A stretch of 64,000 nt of DNA, from NCBI GenBank assembly GCA_938743325.2, contig OW568884.1, positions 186,001-250,000 of the forward strand, in the 5' to 3' direction. Numbering within the stretch: the first letter of the stretch is position 1; each line of letters opens with the position of its first letter. Both the position numbers and the translations under genes were made by a program. The notes beneath the pieces were generated by a model, which was not told the origin of the DNA, searched no databases, and saw only the letters and a list, made by a program, of their open reading frames with translations. The stretch is from Pycnococcus provasolii. Taxonomy: Eukaryota; Chlorophyta; Pseudoscourfieldiophyceae; Pseudoscourfieldiales; Pycnococcaceae. Of this stretch, positions 61,850-64,000 are shown in pieces.

Positions 61850-63646
61850 CTAACAAGCTTGGGGGAGCTCAGCCTGCGCTGCGCTTGCTAAGCGCATCAG
61901 CGCAGCCTGCAGCGCCTCAGGCGTATGCGAAGAACTCACACACAGCTTCAGGCTGGGTGTGGGCGCATGGTCACCCTCAATCTCACTGTAAAGCGGAACT
62001 CCGACAAGAACGCCTGACGGAACAATCATACGCCGCGCGATGGCGCACACCGCGCGCTGCTGCTCGTGCCATGGCTTCTCACTCCAACGGCCTGAAAGCT
62101 CGAGGTGCACGAGAGGACTTGCACCCGTATCGCCATCCTTCGGAGGGCCATCGGGGCCATCGCGAACGCTCAGAAGGCCATGCAGAACGCCGTCGGGACA
62201 AGCGCCGTCGGCGACAGCTGGTGCGGGTGGGGCAGCTGTGGCCCCGGCGCCGGCAGGACTAGGTGCAGCTGCCGCAGCCGCAGCCGCACTCGCCGTAGAT
62301 GTCGTCATGCGTGCCAGCCAATTTCGAACCATGGCGGCATTCGCACGGCACGTTGCGGGCAACTTTCCGTTGGACGCGCGCAGGCGGCGCAGCGCGCCAA
62401 TGGCACCCGCCGCGAGCAGCGGCGGAAGGCTTGCGGAGAACACATATCCGCTCGCATTCAAACGCTGGAATATGTCCATCCTCGTCTCGTGCGTGCAGCA
62501 GAATCCTCCGACGCTTCCCATGGAATTGCTCAGGCTGCTCGTGTACACGTCCACGGACGACACGGGAACACCGTACCGTTCGAACGTTCCCCGCCCGCTG
62601 TGCCCCATGACACCAAATCCGAAGCTGTCGTCAACATACAGGCGGAAGTTGTAAGCCTCCTTGAGCTGCACAACCTTCGCCAGCGGGCAGACGGTGCCAA
62701 CGTTCGCGTACACGCCCTCGACGACGATGTAAAGCCGCCTCTTTCCCTTCTCTCCCACAAGCTTGCGATCTGCGCGCACGCGTCGCAGCTGCTCTTCGAG
62801 ATGCTTCATGTCGTTGTGCGCGAATTCGATCACCGTCGCTCGTGCGAGCGCGAGTCCGGATCGTATGGCGTACGAGCACCTCTCGTCGACGATGGCGACG
62901 TCGCCCTTCTTGGCAAAGGCGGGAATGACGCTCTGCGGCGTGGCGACGTCGTACGAGTACAGAACGGCGTGCTTATATCCGACGAAGCTTGCGAGTTCTT
63001 CCTCGAGCTTCAGGTGGACGTCGATCGTGCCGTAGAATCCTCGCGGGCCGCAGGAACCAACGCCGTATTTATTTGTGGCTGCGTCCACCTCTGTGGAGAC
63101 TTCGTCGTCACCCGCGAGTCCGAGGAAGTTGGAGCTTGCGAGGTTGAATACGTTGCGCACTAGTGCAGCTTTGTCATCCGTCGGCGGCACGGCTTCGTTC
63201 GGCATGGCGAGCGCTTCAAGGAAGTCGAACGCGAGCGTGTGGTTCACGGACGGCGGGTAGAGGTACAGGTCAACGTATGACGCGGGCGCACTGTCAAGAA
63301 TGACGCGCGGTGCGTCCAGCAAGGAGGGCACGTTGAGGTTTTCACCTGCAGCTGGTGCGAGCGGTTCTCGATCTTTGGAAAGTTTCCATCGTAGGCACAT
63401 CATGTCCACTTCCCGCTCTGTCAGTGGCGATTGGTCTTCCGTCCTACGAGGAGGACGAGCTTTTTGCACGAGGAGGTAGACAATAATCAAGACAAGGAAT
63501 AACTCGATGATGAAGTGGTTGCTGAACAACACGTCATTCATATTATCAGTGAAAGAGAAGGAGAATAATCCCAGAGAGATGGACTCCCATGAGTAACCTT
63601 TCATCATGGAAGCAAGGAGCCATGACGACGACGTTGGCATCGTCAT
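61850..63646 (-). CDS. LCB1: Serine palmitoyltransferase subunit LCB1
   Basis: 598 residues from the first ATG at 63646 (MTMPTSSSWLL); a GTG lies upstream. LCB1 is the non-catalytic partner of LCB2 in the ER enzyme starting sphingolipid synthesis. An N-terminal TM (HFIIELFLVLIIVYLLVQK) is followed by the PLP-fold-type-I body: ASSNFLGLAGDDEV, KYGVGSCGPRGFYGTIDVHL (with the conserved active-site Cys), FAKKGDVAIVDERCSYAI, EFAHNDMKHL, YVDDSFGFGVMGHSGRG and TSSLSNSMGSVGGFCC. There is no PLP-binding Lys at the site where LCB2 has TFTKSFG, which defines LCB1. An Ala/Pro-rich insertion (about 50 residues, nt 62200-62300) interrupts the C-terminal domain and is not typical. Confidence 0.95.
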   Translation of the reverse strand: MTMPTSSSWLLASMMKGYSWESISLGLFSFSFTDNMNDVLFSNHFIIELFLVLIIVYLLVQKARPPRRTEDQSPLTEREVDMMCLRWKLSKDREPLAPAAGENLNVPSLLDAPRVILDSAPASYVDLYLYPPSVNHTLAFDFLEALAMPNEAVPPTDDKAALVRNVFNLASSNFLGLAGDDEVSTEVDAATNKYGVGSCGPRGFYGTIDVHLKLEEELASFVGYKHAVLYSYDVATPQSVIPAFAKKGDVAIVDERCSYAIRSGLALARATVIEFAHNDMKHLEEQLRRVRADRKLVGEKGKRRLYIVVEGVYANVGTVCPLAKVVQLKEAYNFRLYVDDSFGFGVMGHSGRGTFERYGVPVSSVDVYTSSLSNSMGSVGGFCCTHETRMDIFQRLNASGYVFSASLPPLLAAGAIGALRRLRASNGKLPATCRANAAMVRNWLARMTTSTASAAAAAAAAPSPAGAGATAAPPAPAVADGACPDGVLHGLLSVRDGPDGPPKDGDTGASPLVHLELSGRWSEKPWHEQQRAVCAIARRMIVPSGVLVGVPLYSEIEGDHAPTPSLKLCVSSSHTPEALQAALMRLASAAQAELPQAC

Positions 63647-63810
63647 CGTCGTGCGTGAAATCCTCCCACCCCAAGAACGGAACCGCAGGCCAAGTGGGTG
63701 GGGGGGACGGACGGACACGGACGTCGGACGGACGCCGCGGGGGGGTAACCCTAGAATTGGGTTAGGGTTTAGGGCGGGTTCCTGACGGCTTCATTTTGGT
63801 ATCCGAAGAC
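63647..63810. promoter_or_regulatory. Bidirectional promoter region with telo-box-like motifs
   Basis: 164 bp between LCB1 and the last gene. TTAGGGTTT at 63762-63770, with a facing gtaaccctag at about 63746, so the motif is present in both orientations. Confidence 0.5.
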
Positions 63811-64000
63811 ATGGACATGGACACTATTTCGAGTGGTGAGCCGACATTACTCGTTATTAGTGGTGCTGATCATTTCTCCAGGACTACTGATGGTCCTGGT
63901 GGATTCGTATCATCTTTTTTTCGCTCATTTTTTAATCGCATCACCAACCGAGATAAGGTCACAAACCAAGATAAGGTGGAACGACGCAACATCAATGAGC
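63811..64000 (+). CDS. Start of unknown protein, cut by right window edge
   Basis: ATG at 63811 opens MDMDTISSGEPTLLVISGAD, then FSRTTDGPGGFVSSFFRSFF and a basic, repeated DKVTNQDKV stretch, open to the edge (63 codons). No family is recognisable. It starts 164 bp from LCB1 in divergent orientation behind a telo-box-like motif, which supports a real gene start. Only the N-terminus is visible. Confidence 0.5.
   Translation, partial: MDMDTISSGEPTLLVISGADHFSRTTDGPGGFVSSFFRSFFNRITNRDKVTNQDKVERRNINE

Noticed and set aside
1-64000. tRNA or rRNA genes
   Set aside because: Scanning for TTCGA-type T-loops and acceptor pairing gave no convincing cloverleaf. The TTCGAA strings found lie in coding sequence or lack a partner stem.

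Overview
The window is nuclear DNA from a photosynthetic eukaryote, most likely a small green alga of prasinophyte grade. The evidence for this is a plastid VIPP1 gene, a thylakoid-lumen-type precursor, a calcium-dependent protein kinase, a LeuRS with a targeting leader, very tight gene spacing, few introns (three well supported, 108-294 nt, all GT-AG) and GC-rich coding against AT-richer spacers. A chromist alga is not excluded. The window edges cut one gene at each end: VIPP1 on the left and an unknown ORF on the right.

Layout. 1-8.1 kb: VIPP1 (-), complex I NDUFA12 (+), M1 aminopeptidase (+), NUP93 (-). 8.1-12 kb: an accessory island with inverted repeats, an internally deleted hAT transposon remnant, tandem duplications and a protein made of four exact-period 70-residue integrase-type repeats. 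12.1-16.5 kb: a histidine phosphatase (-), a spliced lumenal precursor (+) and two ankyrin proteins (-). 18-26 kb: a Tudor/TFIIS-central/SPOC protein (+), an RCC1-like propeller (-) and threonyl-tRNA synthetase (+). 26.4-48.8 kb: one giant gene (-) for a surface protein of about 7,376 residues. It has a signal peptide, an EGF domain, cadherin/CSPG-like repeats, 12 LamG-like domains, 4 ShK-type cysteine modules, REJ/GAIN-like parts and one transmembrane helix. 49-52.6 kb: a low-density stretch with a decayed starch-binding gene and a receptor-L-domain-like fragment. 52.6-64 kb: a kelch/FN3 protein (-), a CDPK (+), a LeuRS (-), TMEM18 (+), serine palmitoyltransferase LCB1 (-) and the start of an unknown gene (+).

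The genes are mostly housekeeping and do not form an operon-like pathway. They alternate in strand, giving short head-to-head promoters (for example LeuRS/TMEM18, 255 bp; LCB1/last gene, 164 bp) and short tail-to-tail 3' regions. Two signals cut across the genes. A plant telo-box-like TTAGGGTTT motif recurs upstream of many starts. A nearly identical 54-55 nt element sits 18-26 nt after the stop codons of two unrelated genes, NUP93 and the CDPK. The most unusual single object is the giant adhesin-like protein, in which ShK modules are inserted inside other domains.
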